Source of the DNA: Acidobacteriota bacterium
GTDB lineage: Bacteria; Acidobacteriota; Terriglobia; Terriglobales; Acidobacteriaceae
Direction: 5' to 3'
NCBI GenBank assembly: GCA_021791875.1
Contig: JAJYVU010000010.1
Coordinates: 1 to 64,000 of the forward strand
DNA length: 64,000 nt
Shown: positions 16,067-26,087 of the stretch, piece after piece
How positions within the stretch are numbered: position 1 is the stretch's first letter
How the letters are laid out: the number at the start of each line of letters is the position of its first letter
Program-made: the position numbers and the translations under genes
Notes under the pieces: model-generated
Seen by the model: only the letters and a program-made list of their open reading frames with translations
Databases searched by the model: none
What the model was told of the DNA's origin: nothing

Positions 16067-16090
16067 ACGCCGCCTTCGGGCGGCGTTTCT
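16067..16090 (+). terminator. Rho-independent terminator
   Basis: A perfect 8-bp stem ACGCCGCC/GGCGGCGT (16067-16074 and 16079-16086) closed by a stable TTCG tetraloop and followed by TTCTGTT. It ends the transcript of the 75-residue protein. Confidence 0.85.
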
Positions 16091-16158
16091 GTTCTTTCGA
16101 ATGCATTGCGCTCAACCTTCCATGATGCGACGATTGTTCTTCTTACGGAGGTGTTCGA

Positions 16159-18831
16159 TTGCGTCTGCACATCCCTCTGCTTTTGGCTGTTACAACCATC
16201 TCTGTCTCTGCCTTCGCTCAAGCCGTTCCCAACGGCATTCCTCGCTCTCTTGCCCGGGAACGCGCCGCGCGTGTTTCCGGACTGCAATACAGCCTTCACT
16301 TCTCCCTCGTTCCCCATGCGCCCACCACGCAGGGAAGCGAGTCGCTCACCTTCGCGCTCAACAACGCCAGTGAGCCGCTTCTGCTCGATTACCGCGACGG
16401 CCACCTGGACTCGCTGACTCTCAACGGCCACGCACTACCGCCGGAAATTGACCACGGACACCTCGTCCTGCCTGCGAAGGATCTCATCGAAGGCCGTAAC
16501 ACGATAGAAGCCAAATTCGAGTCCCACGTTGCCCCCGCCGAAAAGGCCATCATCAGCTACCAGGACCATGACGACGGCTCCGAGTACATCTACACCCTGT
16601 TCGTCCCCATGGACGCCAGCATGGCCTTTCCGTGTTTTGACCAGCCGGACCTCAAAGGCCGCTTCCAGCTCACGCTCGACGCCCCCGCCAAATGGACCGT
16701 CATTTCCAATACCAATCCGCTGATCGCCCGCGCCCTGCCTGATCAGCGCCGCGAAACCACCTTCGCCGTCACCGAGCCTCTTCCAACGTACCTGGTAGCC
16801 TTTGCCGCCGGACCCTTTGTCAAGGTCCATCCCGTGCCAGGGTTGCCTGGGCTCTACGTCCGCAAGTCCAGGGCTGCCGCTGCCGCGGCCGTTGCGCCGC
16901 AGGTACAGGAGCTCGCCGCCGCCGGCATCCGCTATCTCTCGCACTACTTTCATCAGCCGTTCCCATTTCCCAAGTACGACATGGTGCTCATTCCCGGCTT
17001 TGCCTACGGAGGCATGGAGCACGCCGGCGCAACCTTCCTCAAGGAAGATGAAATCCTCTTTCGCTCCGCGCCCACAGAGGCCAACCGTGTCAATCGCGAC
17101 ATCGTCGTGCTGCACGAACTCACCCATCAATGGTTCGGTGACTTCACCACCATGACCTGGTTTGACGATCTTTGGCTCAAGGAAGGCTTCGCGCAGTACA
17201 TGGCCTACCAGTCCCTGTCGGCGTTGCAGCAAAAGCAGGAATCGTCCATGACGGGCAGCACCGCGTCATCCCAGTCCTCCTTGCTTCCCGTCACCGGCCT
17301 GCATGCGGATACCAACGTCTGGAAGTACTTCTATCAGACCATCAAGCCGGCAGCTTATGGCATTGACGAAACCCGTGGAACCACACCCATCTACCAGAGC
17401 ATTCCCAATCTGGACGATGCAAAATCCGCCTACGGCGCCATTGTCTACAGCAAGGCTCCGGGCGTGCTCAAGCAACTGGCCTTCGTGCTTGGGCAGAAAG
17501 CATTCCGCAAGGGCCTCCAGGATTATCTCGCCTCGCACCCCTATGGCAACGCCGACTGGAACGATCTGATCCAGTCTCTCCAGACGGCCTCGGGCAAGAA
17601 CCTGCAGGCTTGGGCCGATCTCTGGATTCGCCATCGCGGCATGCCTGAAGTCCACGTGAAGTGGTCCTGTTCTGACGGCAAAATCGCCTCCTTTACGCTG
17701 AATCAACAGGATGTGCTCGGCACCGATACCGTCTGGCCAATCGCCACCAACGTGCTGCTCGGCTACCTCAGCGGCCACAACATCACGCTCCGTGCACAAT
17801 GGAGCGCCGCCTCGGCTCCGCTGCCCCAGGCTCTAGGCAAGGCCTGTCCGGCTTACGTCTTTGCCAATGCCGGTGATCAGGCCTACGGGCTGTTTCTGCT
17901 GGATCCGCGCAGCCGCGAATTCGTCACCGCCCACCTCGATCCCACCGACAGCACAATTCCCGGTGGGCTGGAGCAGGCGATGCTGTGGGGCTCGCTCTGG
18001 CAGAGCGTGCGGCTCACCGAATACGACCCCAATCAATACCTCCAACTGGCGCTCCGCGATCTCCCTGATGAGCACGACGAGTTGCTCACCTCCAGTGTTC
18101 TGGCCCGCAGCGAATGGGCGTTGCACCACTACGTTGGCCCTCAAACCCGGCAGCAGCTTGTGCCCAGATTTGCCGCACTGGCCGTCCAGCGCATGCAACA
18201 CGACACAAATCCGGACCTTCGCACCGTCTGGTTCCGCTCATTGCCGGGTCTGGCGCAGCAGCAGCCTGGCCGCGACGCGGTGAAGTCGCTGCTGGCCGGC
18301 AAGCTGCAAATCCCGGGCGTGAAGCTTCGTGTCTCCGACCGCTGGAACCTCATCACTGCGCTCATCGCATATGGTGACCCACAGGCTGAAACTTTCCTCA
18401 AAGCGGAGCAGAAGCGCGACACCCCCGACGAAGCCAGCCGCTACGCCTACATCGCGCGTGCGGCCGTGCCCACTGCCGCCAATAAGCGCTACTACTTCAG
18501 CGACTACCTGCATAACCCCAGGCGCCCCGAGGACTGGATCTCGTCGAGCCTTGGCGCCTTCAATTACTGGAACGAATCGTCTCTCACCGAGCCCTACGTC
18601 CAGCCCGCACTGGAGGCGTTGCCGCAAATCAAGCAGACACGCAAAATCTTCTTCCTCGTCACTTGGCTGGACGCCTTCCTCGGCAATCAGACATCGGCCG
18701 TCGCTGACCGCCGTGTGCATGAGTATCTTGCCATGGCGCCCATTTCGCCCGACTTGCGTCTCAAAATCTTGCAGGCTGTCGATACGCTCGACCGGACTGT
18801 AGCCATCCGTGCAAAGTACGGAGCAAAGTGA
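16159..18831 (+). CDS. Exported M1-family zinc aminopeptidase
   Basis: 890 residues. The TTG start is supported by GGAGG eight bases upstream. There is a signal peptide (1-20, SAFAQA). The zinc site is HELTH (319-323) with the third ligand Glu342 in WLKEGFAQYM. The substrate-recognition motif is GGMEH (284-288) instead of the classic GAMEN. The N-terminal beta saddle (30-220) contains FPCFDQPDLKGRF, and a long helical C-terminal domain follows (530-890). It probably trims peptides in the periplasm. It stands alone between the terminator at 16067 and the next membrane-protein gene. Confidence 0.93.
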   Translation: MRLHIPLLLAVTTISVSAFAQAVPNGIPRSLARERAARVSGLQYSLHFSLVPHAPTTQGSESLTFALNNASEPLLLDYRDGHLDSLTLNGHALPPEIDHGHLVLPAKDLIEGRNTIEAKFESHVAPAEKAIISYQDHDDGSEYIYTLFVPMDASMAFPCFDQPDLKGRFQLTLDAPAKWTVISNTNPLIARALPDQRRETTFAVTEPLPTYLVAFAAGPFVKVHPVPGLPGLYVRKSRAAAAAAVAPQVQELAAAGIRYLSHYFHQPFPFPKYDMVLIPGFAYGGMEHAGATFLKEDEILFRSAPTEANRVNRDIVVLHELTHQWFGDFTTMTWFDDLWLKEGFAQYMAYQSLSALQQKQESSMTGSTASSQSSLLPVTGLHADTNVWKYFYQTIKPAAYGIDETRGTTPIYQSIPNLDDAKSAYGAIVYSKAPGVLKQLAFVLGQKAFRKGLQDYLASHPYGNADWNDLIQSLQTASGKNLQAWADLWIRHRGMPEVHVKWSCSDGKIASFTLNQQDVLGTDTVWPIATNVLLGYLSGHNITLRAQWSAASAPLPQALGKACPAYVFANAGDQAYGLFLLDPRSREFVTAHLDPTDSTIPGGLEQAMLWGSLWQSVRLTEYDPNQYLQLALRDLPDEHDELLTSSVLARSEWALHHYVGPQTRQQLVPRFAALAVQRMQHDTNPDLRTVWFRSLPGLAQQQPGRDAVKSLLAGKLQIPGVKLRVSDRWNLITALIAYGDPQAETFLKAEQKRDTPDEASRYAYIARAAVPTAANKRYYFSDYLHNPRRPEDWISSSLGAFNYWNESSLTEPYVQPALEALPQIKQTRKIFFLVTWLDAFLGNQTSAVADRRVHEYLAMAPISPDLRLKILQAVDTLDRTVAIRAKYGAK

Positions 18832-18938
18832 GGTTGCAGCCGAATCGCATCGCATCCCATGAAATGTAAGCGCACAGACCGGGCTGCTGCCACCGCGATC
18901 TGGGCCGATTTCGCCCGGAAAGGAGGAAACCACCGCGC

Positions 18939-19484
18939 ATGAGTCAAAACGGAACCCTGGTTCTGATGTTGTTTGTCCTCATCATCATTGGATTGCTGCT
19001 TCTGCTGCTGCACCTCACGCGTTTTGGCGACCTTATCCAGGGCCGTATTCCCGACCGTCCGCACCGCCGCCTGTTTCTCTCCTCCATCAGCTTTTTCCTC
19101 ACATTCCTGGTCGTGCGCCTGCTGGTGATGTCCATCACGCACCACTTCGGCCCCTTTCACTGGGTCTACCTGGGTGGAAAGCACATTCACCACCTCGTTT
19201 GGGGAATCCTGCTTCTTCTTCTGGTGGGCTATGGCTACAGCGCGGAAATCGGCTATAGCGAGACGCCCTGGTCCATCTTTCTCAGCCGCCTTTTTGCCAT
19301 TCTCTATGGCGTCGGCGCTGCGCTTACGCTCGATGAATTCGCCCTGTGGCTCAACCTCAAGGATGTCTATTGGGCAAAACAGGGCCGTGAAAGCATCGAT
19401 GCCGTTGTGCTCTTCGGCGCATTTCTCTCCATCGTTACCTGGGGCGCGCCGCTCTGGCGCGGCGTGCGCAAGCGCAAGCGGTAA
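18939..19484 (+). CDS. Integral membrane protein, unknown function
   Basis: 181 residues with four to five TM segments: about 5-27, 49-70, 85-104 (in a stretch holding GGKHIHHLVWG), 118-140 and 155-172. The His-rich loop KHIHHL and the LTLDEFALWLNLKDVYW motif between TM4 and TM5 are conserved-looking features. I do not assign a function. AAGGAGG lies 12 bases before the ATG. It precedes the CorC-type gene by 49 bases and may share its transcript. Confidence 0.8.
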   Translation: MSQNGTLVLMLFVLIIIGLLLLLLHLTRFGDLIQGRIPDRPHRRLFLSSISFFLTFLVVRLLVMSITHHFGPFHWVYLGGKHIHHLVWGILLLLLVGYGYSAEIGYSETPWSIFLSRLFAILYGVGAALTLDEFALWLNLKDVYWAKQGRESIDAVVLFGAFLSIVTWGAPLWRGVRKRKR

Positions 19485-19533
19485 CATCTGGTTACTCTAC
19501 AGGACCAGCCGAGATGCTCTAGACTCTGATTGA

Positions 19534-20907
19534 ATGTCAGAATTCCTGCTTTTTCATGGCGTTGCCATCGTCATGCTGATTCTGGCCAACGGCTTTTTTG
19601 TGGCCGCTGAGCTGGCCCTGGTGAGCGTGCGCGCCACTCGCGTCGAGCAGCTCATCCAGTCCGGCGATGTCCGCGCCCTCACCGTGCGCCGCCTGCAGGA
19701 GAATCTTGGCGATTTTCTTCCCGCCGTCCAGCTTGGCGTCACCCTCTGCAGCCTCGCGCTCGGCTGGATCGGTGAGCCCTTCGTCGCCGGCCTCCTCGAT
19801 CGCTGGTTCGGTTGGCTCCCGGAGTCGCAACTTTACGGCCACGTCGCCGCCCTGGCCTTTGCCTTTGCCGGCATTACATATTTTCAGGTTCTCGTCGGCG
19901 AACTCGTTCCCAAAGCCCTGGCCCTGCACCGGACCGACCAGATGGTGATGGCCATCGCCGGGCCCATGGATGCATTCATCCGCCTCACACGCCCCATCGT
20001 ACGGCTCATGAATGCTTCCGCGGCGGTGGTTCTCAAGCTCTTTGGCGCTCCCATTGCACATCAGGGCGTCATCCACTCGTCCGAAGAGCTGAAGCTCATG
20101 GCCACTGCCGCGCGTCGCATTGGCATCCTGCCGGAATTCGAAGAAATCCTCGTCCATCGCTCGCTCGAACTGGACCACATCCTCACCCGCGAAATCATGA
20201 CCCCCCGTCAGCAGATCTTTTCTCTGCCCGTCGACATGCCCATCGAACAGGCCAGCGCACGCATCGTGGCGGAGATGCATTCCCGCATCCCGATTTACGA
20301 TCCCGCTCGTGGCAGAGATTTCATCGTCGGCGAAGTCAATGCCAAGGATGTCGCTCGCCTTATGCACTTCCGCGCCACCGCGCAAACCCGCTTCTCAGCC
20401 GAGCCCTTCAGCGGTATGAAGCTCCGCCAGGTGATGCGGGAAGTACTCGTCGTACCCGAAACCAAGCCGGTACTTGAACTTTTGCGCGAGTTCCAGCAGC
20501 GTCATCGCCATCTGGCCATTGTTGTCGACGAATACGGCTCGACTGCCGGGCTGGTCACCGTCGAAGACGCCATCGAGCAGCTCATCGGCGAAGTCGAAGA
20601 TGAGTTCGATGTAGTGCCGCAACGCCTGCTCGCCCGCGCCGGTGAAATGCTCCTCGACGGCAGCGTTACCCTCCGCGATCTTGAAACCCAGATGCGCTGG
20701 GATCTCCCTCGTGAAGGCGGCGTAGAAACCCTCGCAGGATTTATGCTGACCCAGTTGGGCAAGATTCCCGAGCCCGGCGAAAGCATCACCTACGGAGGCC
20801 GCAAGCTCACCGTCGTTGAGATGACCGGCAATCGCATCAGCAAAATTCGCGTCGAAGCGGCACCGCCTGCCCGCACGGCCGATGAGGAGGACACGGCGGA
20901 AGCATGA
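19534..20907 (+). CDS. HlyC/CorC-family membrane protein (CNNM-CBS-CorC)
   Basis: 457 residues. A CNNM/DUF21 membrane domain (about 1-190) contains ANGFFVAAELALVSVR. A CBS pair (about 205-330) contains MTPRQQIFSLP and VVDEYGSTAGLVTVEDAIEQ. A C-terminal CorC_HlyC domain (about 345-430) contains DGSVTLRDL. Family members are linked to magnesium or cobalt efflux and ion homeostasis at the inner membrane. No Shine-Dalgarno sequence is seen. TAGACT lies eight bases before the ATG. The stop overlaps the next start by four bases (ATGA), so it is coupled to the DppB-like permease. Confidence 0.93.
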   Translation: MSEFLLFHGVAIVMLILANGFFVAAELALVSVRATRVEQLIQSGDVRALTVRRLQENLGDFLPAVQLGVTLCSLALGWIGEPFVAGLLDRWFGWLPESQLYGHVAALAFAFAGITYFQVLVGELVPKALALHRTDQMVMAIAGPMDAFIRLTRPIVRLMNASAAVVLKLFGAPIAHQGVIHSSEELKLMATAARRIGILPEFEEILVHRSLELDHILTREIMTPRQQIFSLPVDMPIEQASARIVAEMHSRIPIYDPARGRDFIVGEVNAKDVARLMHFRATAQTRFSAEPFSGMKLRQVMREVLVVPETKPVLELLREFQQRHRHLAIVVDEYGSTAGLVTVEDAIEQLIGEVEDEFDVVPQRLLARAGEMLLDGSVTLRDLETQMRWDLPREGGVETLAGFMLTQLGKIPEPGESITYGGRKLTVVEMTGNRISKIRVEAAPPARTADEEDTAEA

Positions 20908-21830
20908 AGAGGGTTTTGCGCTCACTGGGCTTTCGCCTGCTCTATACGTTGCCGGTCCTGTGGCTGGTGGTTTCCATCGTTTTCTTCCTCATTCACCTTG
21001 TCCCCGGAGATCCGGTCGAAGTCATGCTCGGCCAGGGAGCGCGCCCAGCTGATATCGCAGCCCTCCGCCACGCCTACGGCCTCGACCTTCCGCTGCACGT
21101 CCAGTACATACGCTATTGGTGGGGAGTACTGCACGGCAATCTCGGCATGTCCCTCCGCATGGGGCAAAGCGTGACGAGCCTCGTGCTGCAGCGTTATCCC
21201 TACACGGTCGAGCTCACCGTAGCCGCGCTCTTCATCGCTCTGCTCATCGCCATCCCCGCCGGAATCATCGGCGCGCTGCATCGCGGCCAGTGGCGCGATC
21301 ACACGGTAGGCGTCGTCAGCCTGCTAGGCCTGTCCTTCCCGAATTTCGCCCTCGGCCCCATCCTCATCCTGCTCGTGTCCATCAGGCTCGGCTGGCTGCC
21401 AGTCAGTGGAGCAGGCGGCTTGTCGCATCTCGTTCTGCCTGCCGTGACCATGGGTGGCGCGCTGGCCGCCGTGCTCACCCGCATGGTGCGCACCGCCATG
21501 CTCGAAGAGCTCAATCAGGACTACGTCCGCACCGCCCGCGCTAAGGGCCTCAGCGAGCGCCGCGTCGTCTATGTCCATGCGCTGCGCAATGCCATGATTC
21601 CCGTGCTCACGCTCATCGGCCTGCAATTCGGCGCGCTGCTCGCGGGGGCCATCGTCACGGAAAAAATCTTCAGTTGGCCCGGTATCGGACGCCTTACCGT
21701 CACGGCGATCGAAAACCGCGACTACCCGCTGCTGCAGGGCTGCATCCTCGCCGTGGGACTCACCTACGTCCTCGTGAACCTCGCCACCGACGTCCTCTAT
21801 CTCGTCATCAACCCCCGCATTCGGGATTGA
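20904..21830 (+). CDS. DppB-type ABC transporter permease (orphan)
   Basis: 308 residues with six TM helices. It has the binding-protein-dependent permease signature: LVPGDPVEVMLG near the N-terminus, then MVRTAMLEELNQDYVRTARAKGLSE with the EAA-loop pattern, and VTEKIFSWPGIGRL. This is the DppB/OppB/NikB type of permease for peptides or nickel. Its usual partners (DppC-like permease, two ATPases, binding protein) are not adjacent. Its start is instead coupled to the CorC-type gene upstream. The next gene is convergent. The substrate is unknown. Either the partner genes lie elsewhere or the permease has been recruited to another role. Confidence 0.9.
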   Translation: MKRVLRSLGFRLLYTLPVLWLVVSIVFFLIHLVPGDPVEVMLGQGARPADIAALRHAYGLDLPLHVQYIRYWWGVLHGNLGMSLRMGQSVTSLVLQRYPYTVELTVAALFIALLIAIPAGIIGALHRGQWRDHTVGVVSLLGLSFPNFALGPILILLVSIRLGWLPVSGAGGLSHLVLPAVTMGGALAAVLTRMVRTAMLEELNQDYVRTARAKGLSERRVVYVHALRNAMIPVLTLIGLQFGALLAGAIVTEKIFSWPGIGRLTVTAIENRDYPLLQGCILAVGLTYVLVNLATDVLYLVINPRIRD

Positions 21831-21836
21831 CCGTCC

Positions 21837-22292
21837 CTATAGCAACTCCTGCAACTCCGCCTTTAGCACTCCGCCTGCAATCTCCAGAAACCCGAGCGAA
21901 ACCGGCAGGGAAAACCGCTTCGGCCCCGCGCTGCCCGGGTTGAAGTACAGCACGCCGTTGCGCTCCTCGATCTTTGGCTGGTGCGAATGTCCGCTGATCA
22001 CGGCCGCCATGCCCGCCGCCACCGGATCCAGATCCAGCGCATGCAGATCATGCAGCATGTAGACGAACAGGCCTCCCAGCTCGACCACTTCTGTTTCCGG
22101 CAGTGCCGCGCACGGCCCAAAGCCATCCACATTGCCGCGAATCGCCGTCACCGGAGCGATCTCGCGCAGCCGATCCAGAATCTCGACTCCGCCCACATCG
22201 CCCGCGTGCAGAATATGCTCCACGCCGGCCAGCGCCTCAATCGCCTCCGGTCGCAGCAACCCATGCGTGTCTGAGATAACGCCAATCTGCAT
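21837..22292 (-). CDS. YfcE/MJ0936-type metallophosphoesterase
   Basis: 151 residues forming a small calcineurin-like phosphoesterase. Metal-binding motifs are present in order: SDTHG (D7, H9), HAGDVGG, RGNVDG, and the C-terminal GHSHQP. Members hydrolyse phosphodiesters with Mn or Ni. It lies after a terminator at the end of the glycolytic operon and has its own leaderless-type start (TAGGCT plus six bases). It is convergent with the DppB-like permease gene, six bases away. Confidence 0.92.
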   Translation of the reverse strand: MQIGVISDTHGLLRPEAIEALAGVEHILHAGDVGGVEILDRLREIAPVTAIRGNVDGFGPCAALPETEVVELGGLFVYMLHDLHALDLDPVAAGMAAVISGHSHQPKIEERNGVLYFNPGSAGPKRFSLPVSLGFLEIAGGVLKAELQELL

Positions 22293-22304
22293 GCACTCAG
22301 CCTA
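22293..22304 (-). promoter_or_regulatory. -10-like TAGGCT placed for a leaderless start
   Basis: On the minus strand TAGGCT (22304-22299) is followed by six bases and the ATG at 22292, with no Shine-Dalgarno sequence. It lies downstream of the tpiA terminator, consistent with separate expression of the phosphoesterase. Confidence 0.45.
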
Positions 22305-22309
22305 TCCCA

Positions 22310-22339
22310 AACAAAACGGGCCGCCATTCCGGCAGCCCG
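22310..22339 (-). terminator. Rho-independent terminator after tpiA
   Basis: On the minus strand, CGGGCTGCC pairs with GGCGGCCCG (nine pairs, one G-U) around the loop GGAAT and is followed by TTTTGTTT. It ends the gap-ridA-pgk-tpiA transcript. Confidence 0.8.
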
Positions 22340-22363
22340 CTTTAAGCAAAGATTCCAGCTCGT

Positions 22364-23113
22364 TCAGTACTTCACAATTTTCGAGAACGATACAGCATCC
22401 AGGCTCGCGCCGCCCACCAGTGCGCCGTCAATCTCCGGTTGGTTCAGCAGGGCAGGGGCATTGTCCGGCTTCACGCTGCCGCCGTACAGAATCCGCATGC
22501 CATCCGCCACTGCGCGGCCCAGCAGACGGGCCACTTCCGTACGAATCACCAGGTGCGCTTCCGCGGCCATCTCCGGAGTCGCCGTCTTGCCCGTGCCTAT
22601 CGCCCACACCGGCTCGTAGGCAATCACGATGCTCGCTGCCTGTTCCGCCGTCACGCCCTTCAGCGCGATCTCGGTCTGACGCAGCAGCACCTCTTCGGTC
22701 TTGCCGCCCTCACGCTCCGCCAGCAGTTCGCCCACGCACACGATCGGATGCAGCCCATGCTTGAGCGCCGTGTGCGTCTTCTGGTTCACCAGCTCGTCCG
22801 TCTCGCCGAAGTACTGGCGCCGCTCGGAGTGCCCGATGATGATGTGCTTCACGCCCAGCGCGACCAGCATCAACGCCGAGGTTTCGCCCGTAAACGCACC
22901 CTCATCTGCGGTGTGAATGTTCTGTCCGCCTACGGTCACGTTACTGCCCGCCACCGCTTCCACCACCGTCGGAATCGACGTGGCAGAAGGGCACAGCACA
23001 ATCTCATCGCGGGTATGCCCGGTTACAAGAGGCAAAAATGTGGCAACAAACTCCTTCGCCTGTGCGGGAGTCTTATACATCTTCCAGTTCGCTGCAATCA
23101 GTGGTTTGCGCAT
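22364..23113 (-). CDS. tpiA: Triosephosphate isomerase
   Basis: 249 residues, full length. The N-terminal AANWKMYKT carries the catalytic Asn and Lys. GHSERRQYFGE carries the catalytic His, and AYEPVWAIGTGKTA carries the catalytic Glu and the mobile loop 6. YGGSVKPDNA is the phosphate-binding part. It interconverts DHAP and glyceraldehyde-3-phosphate in the cytoplasm. GGAG precedes the start, which lies 17 bases after pgk, and a terminator follows. Confidence 0.98.
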   Translation of the reverse strand: MRKPLIAANWKMYKTPAQAKEFVATFLPLVTGHTRDEIVLCPSATSIPTVVEAVAGSNVTVGGQNIHTADEGAFTGETSALMLVALGVKHIIIGHSERRQYFGETDELVNQKTHTALKHGLHPIVCVGELLAEREGGKTEEVLLRQTEIALKGVTAEQAASIVIAYEPVWAIGTGKTATPEMAAEAHLVIRTEVARLLGRAVADGMRILYGGSVKPDNAPALLNQPEIDGALVGGASLDAVSFSKIVKY

Positions 23114-23130
23114 GTATGCTCCGTCTCCCC

Positions 23131-24345
<1,215 letters not shown>

Positions 24346-24372
24346 GGAATTTTCTCCGTTAAAAAATCGGTT

Positions 24373-24744
24373 TCATGATTCGAGGACAGCATCGGCTTCA
24401 ATTTCAATTCGCCAGGCAGGGTTCAAAAGCTGGGCAACCACCACCATCGTCGCTGCCGGGCGAACCGATCCGAAAAATTCACCGTGGACACGCCCAATGG
24501 CTTCCCAGTCCTCGACGTGGGTGAGATACATGCGCGTGCGGACCACCTGGTCCAGCCTCGCGCCGGCTTTCTCCAAAGAAGACTGGATCAGGCCAAGAAC
24601 CTGGCGTGTTTGCGTCGTGACGTCTTCATTGTCGGCGCCAACCGGACCTGTTCCGGAAACGTGCACCGTATTGCCAACACGAACCGCCCTGGAAAAACCG
24701 ATGATGGGTTCGTAGGGTGACGTGCCGGCAATGTTCTGGCGCAT
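24373..24744 (-). CDS. RidA/YjgF-family enamine/imine deaminase
   Basis: 123 residues of the RidA/YjgF/Rid family. VRVGNTVHVSGTGPVG and the C-terminal IEIEADAVL are typical. The key Arg of archetypal RidA lies in a conserved R-x-x-P-A motif, here SVRPAATMVVV. Archetypal RidA hydrolyses reactive enamine/imine intermediates such as 2-aminoacrylate, but Rid subfamilies differ and the substrate here is not established. It is inserted between gap and pgk on the same strand, with a GGAG binding site. Placement inside a glycolytic operon is unusual. Confidence 0.9.
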   Translation of the reverse strand: MRQNIAGTSPYEPIIGFSRAVRVGNTVHVSGTGPVGADNEDVTTQTRQVLGLIQSSLEKAGARLDQVVRTRMYLTHVEDWEAIGRVHGEFFGSVRPAATMVVVAQLLNPAWRIEIEADAVLES

Positions 24745-24802
24745 ATCAGAACTCCTCGGATGGGCGAAACGCAGGGATATGGAATTTCATTCCACTTGGT
24801 AA

Positions 24803-24834
24803 ACCCCAGGCCCGAGCTTCATCGAACCTGGGGT
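24803..24834 (-). promoter_or_regulatory. Hairpin between gap and ridA
   Basis: A perfect 8-bp stem ACCCCAGG/CCTGGGGT (24803-24810 and 24827-24834) lies in the 116-base gap after gap. On the minus strand only TTT follows, so it is at best a weak terminator. A 3'-end-stabilising or processing hairpin that lets gap accumulate above the downstream genes fits equally well. Confidence 0.5.
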
Positions 24835-24860
24835 CGTGCATTCCAGCAGATCGGCTTGTC

Positions 24861-25865
24861 TTACAGACCCTTCTTCGTGAGGAAGAGAATGAGGTCGCGA
24901 ACGCGGCTCGAATAGCCCCACTCGTTGTCGTACCAGCTGATTACCTTCACCGACTGGCCCAGCACCTTGGTCAGCTGCGAGTCGAAAATCGAAGAGCGGG
25001 CATCGCCCTTGAAGTCGCTCGACACCAGCGGAGCCGTCTCGTAGCCAAGGATGCCCTTCAGCGCGCCCTTCGATGCGTCTTCCACAGCCTTGTTCACGCT
25101 CTCCACGCTCACCGGCTTCTCGGCGATAAAGGTCAGGTCCACCACCGAAACGTTCGGGGTTGGGACGCGAATCGCAAAGCCGTCCAGCTTGCCGGCCATC
25201 TCCGGAATCACCAGCTTCAGAGCCTTCGCGGCGCCGGTCGAGCTCGGGATCATGTTGATCGCGGCAGCGCGGGCGCGGCGCAGGTCCTTGTGCGGGAAGT
25301 CGAGGATCACCTGGTCGTTGGTGTAGCTGTGGATCGTCGTCATGATGCCGGAAACGATGCCAAAATTCTCATGCATCACCTTCACGAGCGGCGCCAGGCA
25401 GTTCGTGGTGCACGACGCATTCGAAATCACGTTGTGCTTGGCCGCGTCATATTTGTTTTCGTTCACGCCCAGTACCATGGTGATGTCTTCGTTCGTGGCC
25501 GGTGCGGAAATGATGACTTTCTTCACGGTATTGCCGAGGTGAACCCTCGCCACGTTGGCGTCGGTAAAGCGGCCCGTCGACTCAACCACGATCTGCGCGC
25601 CCACAGACTCCCAGGGCAGCTTGGCCGGGTCCTTCTCGGCAAACACCCGCAGCTTCTTGCCGTCGATCGAAATCGAATCTTCGGTCGCCGTGACCTCGTG
25701 CTTTAGGTTGCCAAGAATCGAATCGTACTTGAGCAGGTGCGCCAGCGTCGCGGGACTCGTCAGGTCATTGACGGCAACAACTTCGATGTCGGGGTTCCCG
25801 AGGGATGCGCGCAGAACATTGCGGCCAATGCGGCCAAAACCGTTGATTCCAACCTTCACTGCCAT
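24861..25865 (-). CDS. gap: Glyceraldehyde-3-phosphate dehydrogenase, type I
   Basis: 334 residues from the ATG at 25865, supported by AAGGAG upstream. An in-frame start at 26000 adds 45 unrelated residues. The NAD-binding start KVGINGFGRIGRNVLRA and the catalytic Cys in SNASCTTNCLAPL are present, as is the conserved WYDNEWGYSSR near the C-terminus. It oxidises glyceraldehyde-3-phosphate to 1,3-bisphosphoglycerate. It is the first gene of the gap-ridA-pgk-tpiA operon and is divergent from an ATPase gene. Confidence 0.98.
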   Translation of the reverse strand: MAVKVGINGFGRIGRNVLRASLGNPDIEVVAVNDLTSPATLAHLLKYDSILGNLKHEVTATEDSISIDGKKLRVFAEKDPAKLPWESVGAQIVVESTGRFTDANVARVHLGNTVKKVIISAPATNEDITMVLGVNENKYDAAKHNVISNASCTTNCLAPLVKVMHENFGIVSGIMTTIHSYTNDQVILDFPHKDLRRARAAAINMIPSSTGAAKALKLVIPEMAGKLDGFAIRVPTPNVSVVDLTFIAEKPVSVESVNKAVEDASKGALKGILGYETAPLVSSDFKGDARSSIFDSQLTKVLGQSVKVISWYDNEWGYSSRVRDLILFLTKKGL

Positions 25866-25949
25866 GAAAATTCTCTCCTTATGGATTGCTTGGGCGTGCC
25901 TTTTGGGTAGACAACCGGTGGCGAGCGACGCCAGTTCGACCACCAAATT

Positions 25950-25964
25950 TGATGCTAGCATTGT
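25950..25964 (-). promoter_or_regulatory. Possible extended -10 promoter for gap
   Basis: On the minus strand TGCTAGCAT fits an extended -10 (TGnTAnnnT) inside the 10-base palindrome ATGCTAGCAT (25952-25961). Initiation would leave a leader of about 80 bases before gap. No convincing -35 hexamer is found, and the palindrome could also be an operator. Confidence 0.35.
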
Positions 25965-26087
25965 GTGGATTTTCGTGTTGGGCGTAACCCGGCGACGCAC
26001 GCCAAAACTTAACTCTGTTTGTACGCCGCCCGCCCGTACCGTTTGCGATGACTTCCCGACTGTGTTACATCCTCAACTATAAAGACT

